Below, one piece after another: positions 29,254 to 37,852 of a stretch of 38,032 bases of DNA (positions are counted from its first letter, which is position 1; every line of letters starts with the position of its first letter). The notes under the pieces were generated by a model, which was given only the letters and a program-made list of their open reading frames with translations, made no database searches and was not told the origin of the DNA. A program made the translations under genes and the position numbers. This stretch comes from Pseudomonadota bacterium (GTDB taxonomy: Bacteria; Pseudomonadota; Alphaproteobacteria; Sphingomonadales; Sphingomonadaceae). The stretch lies in the NCBI GenBank assembly GCA_963205265.1, contig CAUJJI010000104.1, positions 1-38,032 of the forward strand, written 5' to 3'.

Positions 29254-31785
29254 ATGATCGAAAAGCTCCGCCTCGAAATCCCCATACTTCTCCCCGACGT
29301 CACCGATGCGGCCGATGCCTGCGTCGGCAGGCTCGTCGCGGCGCTTAAGGACCGGCCCGGTGTCGAGCAGGCGCATGTGGTCGCGGCCGACGCCGCCAGC
29401 CCTGCGACGCTGTGCGTCCATTTCGACCCGCAAGTGGTGACGCTCGCACGCATCCGCGAACTCGCCCATGCCTCGGGAGCGGAAATCGCGGACCGCTACG
29501 GGCATATCCTTTGGGAGGTCGATGGCATCGGTCACGCACGCCGCGCGCGCACGGTCACCGAAAGCCTTCGCGCCCTGTCCGGTGTGATCGAAGCGGACGC
29601 CTCGGCCGCCGGCATGGTGCGCATCGAATATGATCGCGATCAGCTCTCCCGAGACGACATCAGCGCTGAACTGACGAAGCTCGGCGCAACGCCCAGACCT
29701 GTGCCGGCGGCGGCAGATGCTCATGCCCGCCATGTCGATGGCCCTGCGCAACCGAAGCGGGAGCATGGCCCCGACGACGGTCACGATTACGCGCATGGCG
29801 GTCTGCTCGGGGCCAATACCGAACTGATCTTTGCGCTCGCCTGCGGCGCGACCCTGGGGATCGGATTCGCAATCGAGAAGCTGGTGGCGGGCGCGCCGGC
29901 CTGGCTGCCGTTTACGCTCTACGTGGCCGCCTATCTGTTCGGCGGCTTCTACACGCTGCGCGAGGCGATCGACAATCTCCGGCTGAAACGCTTCGAGATC
30001 GACACGCTGATGCTGGTGGCGGCCGCCGGCGCGGCGGCGCTCGGCGCCTGGGCCGAGGGCGCGCTGCTGCTGTTCCTGTTCAGCCTCGGCCATGCGCTCG
30101 AACATTATGCCATGGGCCGCGCCAAGCGCGCGATCGAGGCGCTGGCCGAACTGGCGCCGCGCACCGCTACCGTGCGCCGCTCCGACGGCGGCACGAGCGA
30201 TGTTCCGGTCGAGGATTTGAAGGTCGGCGAAATCGTCGTCGTGAAGCCCGACGAGCGTGTGGCCGCGGATGGATTTGTCGTGAAAGGCATCACCGCCATC
30301 AACCAGGCGCCGGTGACGGGCGAGAGTATGCCGGTGGACAAGCGTCCCGTGCTGGATGATGCGGCCGCCCGCGCCGATCCCGACCGGATCGACGCGGCAA
30401 GCAGGGTGTTCGCCGGCACCATCAATGGCAGCGGTCTCGTCGAGATCGAGGTCACGCGCCTGTCCACCGAAAGCACGCTCGCCAAGGTGGTCAAGCTGGT
30501 CAGCGAGGCCGAAACGCAGAAGTCTCCGACGCAGCGGTTCACCGACAGGTTCGAGCGCTTCTTTGTGCCTGCGGTGCTGGCGCTGGCCTTCATCCTGCTG
30601 TTCGCCTGGGTCGTGGTCGATGAGCCGTTCCGCGACAGCTTCTATCGCGCAATGGCGGTGCTGGTTGCGGCAAGCCCCTGCGCGCTCGCCATCGCCACGC
30701 CCAGCGCCGTTCTCTCCGGAGTCGCGCGAGCGGCTCGGGGCGGCGTGCTGATCAAAGGCGGCGCGCCGCTCGAACTGCTCGGTTCGCTCGACGCGATCGC
30801 CTTCGACAAGACCGGCACGCTCACCAAGGGCGAGCCGCGCATCCATCAGGTCGTCACCGCGCCCGGCGTATCCAGGGAGGATATGATGGCGGTGGCCGTG
30901 GCGGTTGAATCGCTGAGCGATCACCCGCTTGCGCAAGCCATCGCGCGCGACGGGCGCGATCATATCGGCGAGCGTCAGGTTCCGCAGGCGGAGAGTCTGA
31001 AGAGCCTTACGGGCCGCGGCGTCTCGGCCGTCATCGGTGAGGACGAGGTTCTCATCGGCAAGGCCGAGATGTTTGGCGCCGACGGCATCGCTCCGCTCTC
31101 GCAGGGGATGCACGACATGCTCCCGCTGCTGCGCGAGACCGGCCAGACAATCATGATCGTCCGTCGCGGCGAGCGGGATCTAGGCGTGATCGGATTGCTC
31201 GACACGCCCCGTGAGGAAGCACGCGAGGCGCTCGAACGGCTGCGCGCGATCGGCATCCGGCGGATGATCATGATCTCCGGGGATCACCAGCTTGCTGCCG
31301 AAGCCATCGCTCGGGACGTGGGACTTGACGAGGCTTGGGGCGATCTCCTGCCCGAAAACAAGGTGGACGCGATCAAGAAGCTCCGCGCCGAAGCTAAGGT
31401 CGCGATGGTAGGCGACGGTGTGAACGACGCGCCCGCCATGGCGACGGCGACCGTGGGCATTGCGATGGGTGCGGCGGGATCGGACGTGGCGCTCGAAACC
31501 GCCGACGTTGCCCTTATGGCCGATAATCTCGACCATCTCCCTTTCGCGGTCGGCCTGAGCCGCCGGACGCGATCCGTGATCCGGCAGAATGTATTCGTCA
31601 GCCTTGGCGTGGTCGCGCTTCTCGTGCCGGCGACGATCCTCGGGCTCGGCATCGGACCTGCTGTTGCAGTCCACGAAGGCTCGACACTGCTGGTCGTGTT
31701 CAACGCGCTGCGACTGTTGGCCTATGCCGACCCCCAACAGAGGCGTGCTCGGTCGCCCGCGTCCCCGAGCAGCGCTGCGCGCTAG
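29254..31785 (+). CDS. P1B-4-type heavy-metal P-type ATPase (CzcP/CoaT-like)
   Basis: An 843-residue metal-exporting ATPase. The N-terminal 150 residues look like two degenerate HMA folds without CxxC, followed by a His-rich linker (HARHVDGPAQPKREHG). Catalytic parts: TGESMPVDKRP, the membrane metal motif S474-P475-C476 in AASPCALAIATPSA, the phosphorylated Asp518 in FDKTGTLTKGEP, SDHPLAQAI, and GDGVNDAPAM. The last membrane segment has HEGSTLLVVFNALR. SPC plus HEG(G/S)T marks the P1B-4 group (Co, Zn, Cd) rather than CPC-type ZntA/CadA; CzcP of Cupriavidus is a known member. GAAGGAA lies upstream of the ATG. It pumps metal to the periplasm. Confidence 0.9.
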   Translation: MIEKLRLEIPILLPDVTDAADACVGRLVAALKDRPGVEQAHVVAADAASPATLCVHFDPQVVTLARIRELAHASGAEIADRYGHILWEVDGIGHARRARTVTESLRALSGVIEADASAAGMVRIEYDRDQLSRDDISAELTKLGATPRPVPAAADAHARHVDGPAQPKREHGPDDGHDYAHGGLLGANTELIFALACGATLGIGFAIEKLVAGAPAWLPFTLYVAAYLFGGFYTLREAIDNLRLKRFEIDTLMLVAAAGAAALGAWAEGALLLFLFSLGHALEHYAMGRAKRAIEALAELAPRTATVRRSDGGTSDVPVEDLKVGEIVVVKPDERVAADGFVVKGITAINQAPVTGESMPVDKRPVLDDAAARADPDRIDAASRVFAGTINGSGLVEIEVTRLSTESTLAKVVKLVSEAETQKSPTQRFTDRFERFFVPAVLALAFILLFAWVVVDEPFRDSFYRAMAVLVAASPCALAIATPSAVLSGVARAARGGVLIKGGAPLELLGSLDAIAFDKTGTLTKGEPRIHQVVTAPGVSREDMMAVAVAVESLSDHPLAQAIARDGRDHIGERQVPQAESLKSLTGRGVSAVIGEDEVLIGKAEMFGADGIAPLSQGMHDMLPLLRETGQTIMIVRRGERDLGVIGLLDTPREEAREALERLRAIGIRRMIMISGDHQLAAEAIARDVGLDEAWGDLLPENKVDAIKKLRAEAKVAMVGDGVNDAPAMATATVGIAMGAAGSDVALETADVALMADNLDHLPFAVGLSRRTRSVIRQNVFVSLGVVALLVPATILGLGIGPAVAVHEGSTLLVVFNALRLLAYADPQQRRARSPASPSSAAR

Positions 31786-31805
31786 CGGATGTGAGACGCG
31801 AGCCG

Positions 31806-32729
31806 ATGGCCTTCGACATCCGTCAACTGCGTTACGCCATTGCGGCGGCAGACCACGGCAGCTTCTACCGCGCTGCTCGTGCCCTCGACATTGAGCAGTC
31901 CACTCTCAGTCGCAATATTCTGAAGCTGGAGCGTGCCGTCGGCATGCCGATATTCGAGCGCTCCCGCGCTGGTGTTACCCCGACGCTGGCGGGCAGTGCC
32001 TTCCTGCGCGGATCGAGATCGATCGTCACCAATGCGGACAAGCTCGTCGCGATGATGCGCGCTGCCGGTCAGGGCCGTGCTGGAGGCCTTCGATTGGGGC
32101 ATAACAGTTCGGTTTCGGCAGGCCATCTGCGCGCGACCATGATGAGTTGGAGCCAGGCGCATCCCGCTGTGGAAGTCGAGTGCGTCGAGGCTGACCGCAG
32201 CGTTTTGCTCGCAGGACTGGATACCGGCGAGATCGATATAGCCATCCTGATGGGCGCACTGGCCCACGAGGGTTTTCGATCCGAGCCGTTTTGGAGCGAA
32301 CGAGTCCTGGTCGCGCTCCCGACGGCAAATCCACTGGCGGAATGCGAAATCGTGCATTGGACGGACCTGCGCAACGAACGCTTCCTGTTGCCCGCAGCCG
32401 ATCCGGGCTCTGAAATTCGCGATCTACTGCTCGGAAGGTTGCCCGCGTCAGCGTCGAAGCCGGACATTCGAATGCACCAATCGAGCCGGGAAACGATCCT
32501 GAGCGTTTTGGGCGGTGGCCGCGGCGTCACCATTGTGTGCGAGGGCGCCACCGGCGCGGTTTATCCCGATGTTGTGTATCGTCCGATCCATGGGGAACAA
32601 GGCCCGGCGTTGATCGGATATTCGGGCTACTGGCGGGATGACAACTGCAATCCTGCGCTTCGGCGTTTCCTTGAATTCATCAAGACACGGTATGCTCTGT
32701 CTTTTGATTTTACCAAGGAATCTCAGTAA
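31806..32729 (+). CDS. LysR-family transcriptional regulator
   Basis: A 307-residue LysR-type regulator. The winged helix is MAFDIRQLRYAIAAADHGSFYRAA to QSTLSRNILKLERAVGMPIF; the effector domain begins GLRLGHNSSVSAGHLRATM. A GTG at 31791 would add five residues. It follows the ATPase gene by about 20 bp and precedes a small membrane protein gene by 31 bp, so it may be the tail of the metal operon or the regulator of the transfer end. Similar LysR genes are common beside trb genes on sphingomonad elements. The ligand is unknown. Confidence 0.88.
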   Translation: MAFDIRQLRYAIAAADHGSFYRAARALDIEQSTLSRNILKLERAVGMPIFERSRAGVTPTLAGSAFLRGSRSIVTNADKLVAMMRAAGQGRAGGLRLGHNSSVSAGHLRATMMSWSQAHPAVEVECVEADRSVLLAGLDTGEIDIAILMGALAHEGFRSEPFWSERVLVALPTANPLAECEIVHWTDLRNERFLLPAADPGSEIRDLLLGRLPASASKPDIRMHQSSRETILSVLGGGRGVTIVCEGATGAVYPDVVYRPIHGEQGPALIGYSGYWRDDNCNPALRRFLEFIKTRYALSFDFTKESQ

Positions 32730-32760
32730 AATGGCTAGGCAGGTTTATGGAGTGACCACC

Positions 32761-33069
32761 ATGTTTTCGGTTAGGACAATCGTCATCGTTCTGGTTACAT
32801 TGCTCATCGGATTTGCGGGAGGTTTTATCTTGCGGCCCGTGATCGCGCCGATGCAACAGGCGGACGTCGACACGTTCACGTCGCCGGTAGCTCCAGCGTC
32901 CAGCCAGGCGCGCGGTACTCAGTATTTCATGTCGCATATAGACGAGGCGCGCCAAGTCGTGGCCGGCTGCCGCGACGGCACTGTGCGAGGCGGAGAATGC
33001 GCCAATGCCGAGGAGGCGATCATCAAGGTGGATGCGGAGGAGCGTCGGAGGCGCTTTCTCGGCAACTGA
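32761..33069 (+). CDS. Small membrane protein, EexN/TrbK-like (putative entry exclusion)
   Basis: A 102-residue protein. One N-terminal helix (SVRTIVIVLVTLLIGFAGGF) is followed by a periplasmic part with TQYFMSHIDEARQVVAGC and GGECANAEEA, ending in RRRRFLGN. The block YF-x4-DEA-x4-AGC-x8-CANA matches the EexN/TrbK entry-exclusion pattern, which stops a cell from taking up a second copy of the same element. Unlike EexN, no lipobox Cys is present, so it would be anchored by the helix. ATG at 32761 has GGAG 8 bases upstream; an ATG at 32731 would add ten residues. It converges on the trb operon. Confidence 0.6.
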   Translation: MFSVRTIVIVLVTLLIGFAGGFILRPVIAPMQQADVDTFTSPVAPASSQARGTQYFMSHIDEARQVVAGCRDGTVRGGECANAEEAIIKVDAEERRRRFLGN

Positions 33070-33084
33070 GCGCGCACAAGGTGG

Positions 33085-33309
33085 TCAGTTTTTCGCGTTG
33101 TGCCGTCCGCGTGCAAAACCCCGGTCGCTCGCCATGAACCGCGCGAGCATCGGCGCAATGAGCTTCTCGGGCGGCACGGCCTGAGCGCCGGTCTCTGCCG
33201 CGAGTGCGGCGGCGTAGGCAGTAAGATCGCGGTGAACGACGGCGGGTAGCTCGACAGTCACTTTGACAGGTCGGTCATCAGCGATCGCTCCGAGCTTCAA
33301 CTTGGTCAT
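33085..33309 (-). CDS. DUF2274 family protein at the end of the trb operon
   Basis: A 74-residue protein: MTKLKLGAIADDRPVKVTVELPAVVHRDLTAYA and LIAPMLARFMASDRGF. It matches DUF2274, a small family almost always found directly after trbI in conjugative elements. The strand-helix start PVKVTVELPAVVHRDLTAYA resembles a ribbon-helix-helix DNA-binding fold, so a regulatory role is possible. The start overlaps the trbI stop by 4 bp. It is the last gene of the transfer operon in this orientation. Confidence 0.85.
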   Translation of the reverse strand: MTKLKLGAIADDRPVKVTVELPAVVHRDLTAYAAALAAETGAQAVPPEKLIAPMLARFMASDRGFARGRHNAKN

Positions 33310-34532
33310 CGCGTTTCACCTATTGGTTCGAGGACGAGGTCGCGGGTGACGATCACGCGCAGCGGATGGCCAGGCCGGATGGTGAGCGTCGGCTGCACGT
33401 TAAGCTGCCGACGCACGACCTGCTGGCCCGTCTGATTGATGGTCCCCTGCGTGCCCCAGCGCAGCGCTCGGCTCAGAGAGTCGTCGCCGCTGGTTGTGAG
33501 TTCGGATCCCACACCGAGAAGCGTCGAGATAGCAGCGGCCTTCAGCAGGTTGCCCCAATGCTGATTGACCTGATCCTGGAGGCCCGCGAACCCCGCGCCA
33601 TCGGCGCCGGGCTGGCGCTCGAGAACGATCGAGCGGCCGTCCGGCATGATGAGCCGGTCCCAGGCTAACAGCACCCGCGTCTGCCCGGCTGCGATCTCGC
33701 TGTCATATTCGCCGATCAGCCGCGCGCCCTGCGGGATGAGCAGGATGCGGCCGGTCGGGCTGTCATAAACGTTCTGCGTGACCTGCGCGGTGATCTGGCC
33801 GGGAAGATCGGAGCGGATGCCGGTAATGAGGGCTGCGGGCACAATGCTTCCGGCCTGCACGATATTGGGCGATGCTGGCGCGCTTAGCCGCTCGACGCTC
33901 ACCGTGCGCTGGTTCGACGCCTGCGCCATGAACGCCCGCTTCCCGGCCTGATCGCCCTCGGCGGCGGCCGCCTGCTGCTGCGCCGGCTGCGGCGCAGCCT
34001 GCCCCGGCAGGGCCACCGACGGGAGACCCGCCGTCCCGCTGTTGCCCGCATTGCCGCCGAGGAACACGCTGCTCATGCGAGCGGAGTCGCGCTCCTGCTG
34101 CGCGCGCTGCCGGGCAGCTTCCTCTGCTTGCGCGCGCGGGTCAGGCTGACCCGGCTGCGCGCCGACCGGCAGCACCGGCACATTCTCGCCGCGCTGCTGG
34201 GCGGACACGATCGGCCGGCCGAGATCGCCCGGAAGCGGCGGGCCGAGACGCGGCGCCTGCGCATAGTCCCGCGGACCCGACGTGATGGTCTCGGCCGTGG
34301 CGCGGCTCTCGGTATTGTAGAGTTCTTCCGCCTGCCGCTCGCTGGCCGGTTTGAGGGCGTAGATCAGCGAGCCGCCGATGCCGAGCCCGGCGACGACGCC
34401 CATGACGGTCAGCGCCTTGCGCGACAGCCGCATCACGCGCGGCGGGTCGCCCCTGAGCTGGAATGGCCTCGGATCGGCAGGAGCCGGCGACGGAGCCGGA
34501 TCAGCGGCAGGCATGTCGGTGCGATCGTTCAC
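33306..34532 (-). CDS. trbI: TrbI, VirB10-like transfer channel protein
   Basis: A 408-residue VirB10 homologue. A short cytoplasmic N-terminus leads to one membrane helix near 40-62 (ALTVMGVVAGLGIGGSLIYA), a Pro/Gln/Ala-rich periplasmic linker, and the C-terminal TrbI domain IVPAALITGIRSDLPGQI to the ILLIPQGARLIGEYDS and MPDGRSIVLERQPGADG blocks. It spans the envelope and gates the type IV secretion channel. GTG start overlaps the trbG stop by 4 bp; its own stop overlaps DUF2274. Coupled translation is likely. Confidence 0.93.
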   Translation of the reverse strand: MNDRTDMPAADPAPSPAPADPRPFQLRGDPPRVMRLSRKALTVMGVVAGLGIGGSLIYALKPASERQAEELYNTESRATAETITSGPRDYAQAPRLGPPLPGDLGRPIVSAQQRGENVPVLPVGAQPGQPDPRAQAEEAARQRAQQERDSARMSSVFLGGNAGNSGTAGLPSVALPGQAAPQPAQQQAAAAEGDQAGKRAFMAQASNQRTVSVERLSAPASPNIVQAGSIVPAALITGIRSDLPGQITAQVTQNVYDSPTGRILLIPQGARLIGEYDSEIAAGQTRVLLAWDRLIMPDGRSIVLERQPGADGAGFAGLQDQVNQHWGNLLKAAAISTLLGVGSELTTSGDDSLSRALRWGTQGTINQTGQQVVRRQLNVQPTLTIRPGHPLRVIVTRDLVLEPIGETR

Positions 34533-35545
34533 GGCCGCCGCTCCCGTCCATCATTGCGCGCGATGCGGACGCGCTGCTCACTGCGCCGATCGCCCAGCCG
34601 CAGCTCTGCGGCGGCGAACAGGCGATCGACCACCATGTAGCGGCCCTGCACGCGGTAATTGACCAGCTCGGCGTCGCCGGCCGCACCGGCTACAAACAGC
34701 GGCGGCATCTCGCCCTGCGAGATCCCGGCCGGAAACTCGATGAAGACCTGTCGGCCATCGTCGAACGCGCGGACCGGACGCCACGGCGCTCGCTCGCCGT
34801 CGATCCGATAGCGGAAATTGAGCGCGGACACGTCCACGCCGCTCGCCACCGGCGCAGCGGTGGCTGCCGCCGCATTGGCGCTCCGCAGCGCGATGAGCTG
34901 ATCCTGCGGGTAGGTCCAGGACACCGACGCCATGTAGGTCGAAGGCGTCGCGCGCAGTTCGAGGTGATAGGTGCGGCGGTCGGTGTTGATGACGAGGTTG
35001 GTTGCGATGTCGGGCCGCGTGGGCTTCGCGAGGATATGAACGCGCGCGGTCGGGCCGCTGCCGCTGATCGTGTCGCCGATAATCCAGCGCACAGTATCCC
35101 CGGCCGCGACCGGCCCCGGCCCGACGAGCTGCTCGCCTTCCTGCAAGGCAATGTCCGTCACCTGCCCGGGCGCGGTATAGACCTGATAGAGCGCACCATC
35201 GGTCCACGGATATTGCTGGATGGCGTTGAGGAACCCGTCGCGCACCGGCTGCACACGGGCGGCGGCGTTGGCGGCGCCGACGCGGCGGCGCGGATCGGCA
35301 GGCTCGGGCGGCGATGCGGATTCGCCGACCGGCTTCAACTGGCCGGGCAGCGGCAGCGGCTCGGGGATCGTTACCACCTCGACCGCGCGTGGCGCTTCGG
35401 GCGCGGGCGTCGCTGCGATCTCGCGTGGCGGATCGTCGTAGGCGATTGCGGGCGGCCGGGCGGACGTGGTGGCGCAGCCGGCGAGCGCGGCTGCGGAGGC
35501 GATCAGCGCCGCCGATGCGACGCGGGGAAACGGTGGGCGCGTCAT
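34529..35545 (-). CDS. trbG: TrbG, VirB9-like transfer channel protein
   Basis: A 338-residue VirB9 homologue. The lipoprotein-type signal ends ALAGC (Cys24). A Pro-rich stretch (PAPEAPRAVEVVTIPEPLPL) precedes the N-terminal domain, seen in QVYTAPGQVTDIALQEGEQL; the C-terminal domain has NFRYRIDGE, VFIEFPAGISQGEMPPLFV and NYRVQGRYMVVDRLFAAAEL. It forms the outer-membrane ring with TrbI and TrbH-type parts. The frame is open far upstream inside trbF, but ATG at 35545, overlapping the trbF stop (ATGA), gives the correct signal peptide. Confidence 0.93.
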   Translation of the reverse strand: MTRPPFPRVASAALIASAAALAGCATTSARPPAIAYDDPPREIAATPAPEAPRAVEVVTIPEPLPLPGQLKPVGESASPPEPADPRRRVGAANAAARVQPVRDGFLNAIQQYPWTDGALYQVYTAPGQVTDIALQEGEQLVGPGPVAAGDTVRWIIGDTISGSGPTARVHILAKPTRPDIATNLVINTDRRTYHLELRATPSTYMASVSWTYPQDQLIALRSANAAAATAAPVASGVDVSALNFRYRIDGERAPWRPVRAFDDGRQVFIEFPAGISQGEMPPLFVAGAAGDAELVNYRVQGRYMVVDRLFAAAELRLGDRRSEQRVRIARNDGRERRP

Positions 35546-36225
35546 TGCGACAGCTCCTTTGACCAGTTGAGGGCATTGACGAAGATGCCGAGCGGGTTCT
35601 TGCGCAGGGCGTCGGGCGTTCGCGGCGGCTGCACGACGACGGTGAGGATCGCCGACCAGCGTTCGGTGGCGGCAAGGCTGCCGTCCTGATAGCGGCGCTC
35701 GGTCCAGGCGACGCGGAAGCTGTCGGGCGACGCGCGGATCACGCTGGACACGTCCACCGCGACCTGCACGCGGCCGACATTGGCGAACGGGTCGTTGGCG
35801 CGGGCGTAATCGTTGAGCGCCAGCGCGCCGCGGTCGGTCGTGAAATCGTAGGCGCGGAGCCAGTTCTGGCGGACGATGACCGGATCGGCCGGGATGCTGC
35901 GCACCTGCTCGATGAACCGCGCTAGGTGGAACGCCACCTGCGGATCGGTCGGACGGTAGCCGGCCTCGGCCGGCGCGACCGCCTGCGCTTCGCCGAGCCG
36001 ATCGACCTGCACGACCCACGGCACGATATGGCCGCGCGCGGACTGCCAGATCAGCCCGCCGGCCAGGCCGCCCGAAAGAGCGAGCGAGCCAAAGAAGGCG
36101 AGCCGCCAGTTCTTCGCCTGCACGCGGGCAGAGCCGATGCGGTCGTCCCAGGCTTGGGCGGCGCGCTGGTAGGGCGTCGTGGGTTCGGGCGTCTGCCCGT
36201 AGCGGATGGTGGGGCGTCGGAACAT
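35542..36225 (-). CDS. trbF: TrbF, VirB8-like transfer protein
   Basis: A 227-residue VirB8 homologue: cytoplasmic N-terminus with TPYQRAAQAWDDRIGSARVQ, one membrane helix near 44-62 (LAFFGSLALSGGLAGGLIWQ), and a periplasmic NTF2-like domain with VDRLGEAQAV, QVAFHLARFIEQVRSIP and SFRVAWTERRYQDG. It helps assemble the type IV secretion channel and contacts TrbG and TrbI. It lies 6 bp after trbL and overlaps trbG by 4 bp. Confidence 0.93.
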   Translation of the reverse strand: MFRRPTIRYGQTPEPTTPYQRAAQAWDDRIGSARVQAKNWRLAFFGSLALSGGLAGGLIWQSARGHIVPWVVQVDRLGEAQAVAPAEAGYRPTDPQVAFHLARFIEQVRSIPADPVIVRQNWLRAYDFTTDRGALALNDYARANDPFANVGRVQVAVDVSSVIRASPDSFRVAWTERRYQDGSLAATERWSAILTVVVQPPRTPDALRKNPLGIFVNALNWSKELSQ

Positions 36226-36231
36226 TGGCGG

Positions 36232-37539
36232 CTAATCCTTCTGGCTGAGATCGACGGATGCGCCGCTGCCGCCACCGTCACCGGAGCGCAGCGTGTGGGC
36301 GGCGACGGTCGCGCCGTGAGTCATGGTCTGGCGGCGCTTCATCGCGGCCGCCCAGGCGGGCGGACCGTCCGGCGACGGCGTTGGTGTTGACGGGTCGCCG
36401 GAGATCGTCCCGCCGGTGGCGGTCACGGCGGCGCGGCCGCCCGAGCGATAGCTGTCCTTGAGCGAGGCGGCCGCCCGGCGGAGCGGCGACATGGCTGCGC
36501 CTACGGCAGCCTTGCCGACGCCGCCGGCCCCACCCGCGACGGCGGCCGCGCCGGTCTTCCCGGCCGAGCCGAGCGCATAGGCGCTGCTGGCGGCCCCGGA
36601 TGTGAAGGCCGCGCCGCGCGCCGCGCCGCCGATCGCACCAGCGACCGCACCGGCGCCAAGACGGGCGGCGGCCGCACCGCCGGCCAGCGCGCCGCCCGCG
36701 GCAAGCGCCGTGCCGGCCGCGGCACCCGCGCCGAGCGCAGGGCCGCCCGAGACGATGCCGTTGGCGATCGACGGGCCGAAGATGCCAAGCCCGAGCAGGC
36801 AGAGCGAGGCGAGCGCGACAGCCATCGCGTCTTCGATCGTCGGCTGCGCGCCACCGAAGCCGGCGCGGAACTCGTCGAACAGGGTCGAGCCGATGCCGAC
36901 GATCACGGCGAGCACCAGCACCTTGACGCCGGACGAGATCACCAGCCCCAGCACGCGCTCGGCCATGAAGGCGGTCTTGCCGAACAGGCCGAACGGGATG
37001 AGCACGAACCCGGCGAGCGTCGCCAGCTTGAACTCGATCAGCGTGATGAAAAGCTGGATCGCCAGTATGAAGAAGGCGAGGATGACCAGCGCCCAGGCGA
37101 ACAGCAGCACAGCGATCTGGATGAAGTTCTCGAAGAACGACACCCAGCCCATCAGATCGGAAATGGATTCGAGGATCGGCTGGCCAGCTTCCAACCCGAC
37201 CTGCGCTACGCGGCCCGGCTGGAGCAGCTCGGCGGCGGTGAAGTCGGTGCCCGAGGCTTTCAGGCCGAGGCCGGAGAAGCTCTCGAAGACGATGCGGGCG
37301 AGGCTGTTCCAGTTGCCGATGATGTAGGCGAAGACGCCGACGAACAGTGTCTTTTTGATGAGGCGGGCAAGAATGTCGTCATCGGCGCCCCAGCTCCAGA
37401 ACAGCGCCGCAAGCGTCACGTCGATGACGATCAGAGTGGTGGCGATGAACGCCACCTCCCCGCCGAGCAGGCCGAACCCGCTGTCGATGTAGCGGGTGAA
37501 GACATCCAAGAAACGATCGACGACGCCGGTGCCGCCCAT
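36232..37539 (-). CDS. trbL: TrbL, VirB6-like polytopic transfer protein
   Basis: A 435-residue polytopic membrane protein. MGGTGVVDRFLDVFTRYIDSGFGLLGGEV begins it; hydrophobic helices follow through about residue 240, including a strong one at VLILAFFILAIQLFITLIEF-type sequence. The last third is a low-complexity Ala/Gly domain (AGAAAGTALAAGGALAGGAAAA) ending in a polar tail, as in other TrbL proteins. It forms part of the inner-membrane translocation pore. ATG at 37539 follows AGGAG; the frame is open further upstream, but only inside trbK. Confidence 0.92.
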   Translation of the reverse strand: MGGTGVVDRFLDVFTRYIDSGFGLLGGEVAFIATTLIVIDVTLAALFWSWGADDDILARLIKKTLFVGVFAYIIGNWNSLARIVFESFSGLGLKASGTDFTAAELLQPGRVAQVGLEAGQPILESISDLMGWVSFFENFIQIAVLLFAWALVILAFFILAIQLFITLIEFKLATLAGFVLIPFGLFGKTAFMAERVLGLVISSGVKVLVLAVIVGIGSTLFDEFRAGFGGAQPTIEDAMAVALASLCLLGLGIFGPSIANGIVSGGPALGAGAAAGTALAAGGALAGGAAAARLGAGAVAGAIGGAARGAAFTSGAASSAYALGSAGKTGAAAVAGGAGGVGKAAVGAAMSPLRRAAASLKDSYRSGGRAAVTATGGTISGDPSTPTPSPDGPPAWAAAMKRRQTMTHGATVAAHTLRSGDGGGSGASVDLSQKD

Positions 37540-37540
37540 G

Positions 37541-37852
37541 TCAATTCTCCTGCGGGGTGGCCGCATCGGCGATGCGGGCGGCGGGACGCGCGCCGGGCGC
37601 GAGGAAGCGGCGGCGGTTCTCGGCCCAGGCGCGGAGGCAATCGGGATCGCTCGCGCCGGCCGGTCCAAGCGATTGACACCGGCGCAGCTCGATCAGCAGC
37701 GGGTCCGTCGCCGGGGTTTCGGCGACGGTCGCCGGCGCCTCGCGCGCGGGTTCGGGCGGCCGGCTCATCTCGATCGCGGTCATAGTGATCGCGATGGCGA
37801 CGAACACGATCGCGCCGATCCGGGCCAGGAGCTTGCTGTCCACGGGCGTCAA
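37541..37852 (-). CDS. TrbK-alt family protein (putative entry exclusion)
   Basis: About 103 residues. One membrane helix (LLARIGAIVFVAIAITMTAIEM) is followed by a Pro/Ala linker and DPLLIELRRCQSLGPAGAS, DPDCLRAWAENRRRFLAPG. The Cys-x10-12-Cys spacing and the RRRFL end are typical of the 'TrbK-alt' proteins between trbJ and trbL. TrbK of RP4 blocks entry of related plasmids. The start is TTG at 37852, overlapping the trbJ stop, or GTG at 37843, which would remove three residues. Confidence 0.8.
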   Translation of the reverse strand: MTPVDSKLLARIGAIVFVAIAITMTAIEMSRPPEPAREAPATVAETPATDPLLIELRRCQSLGPAGASDPDCLRAWAENRRRFLAPGARPAARIADAATPQEN

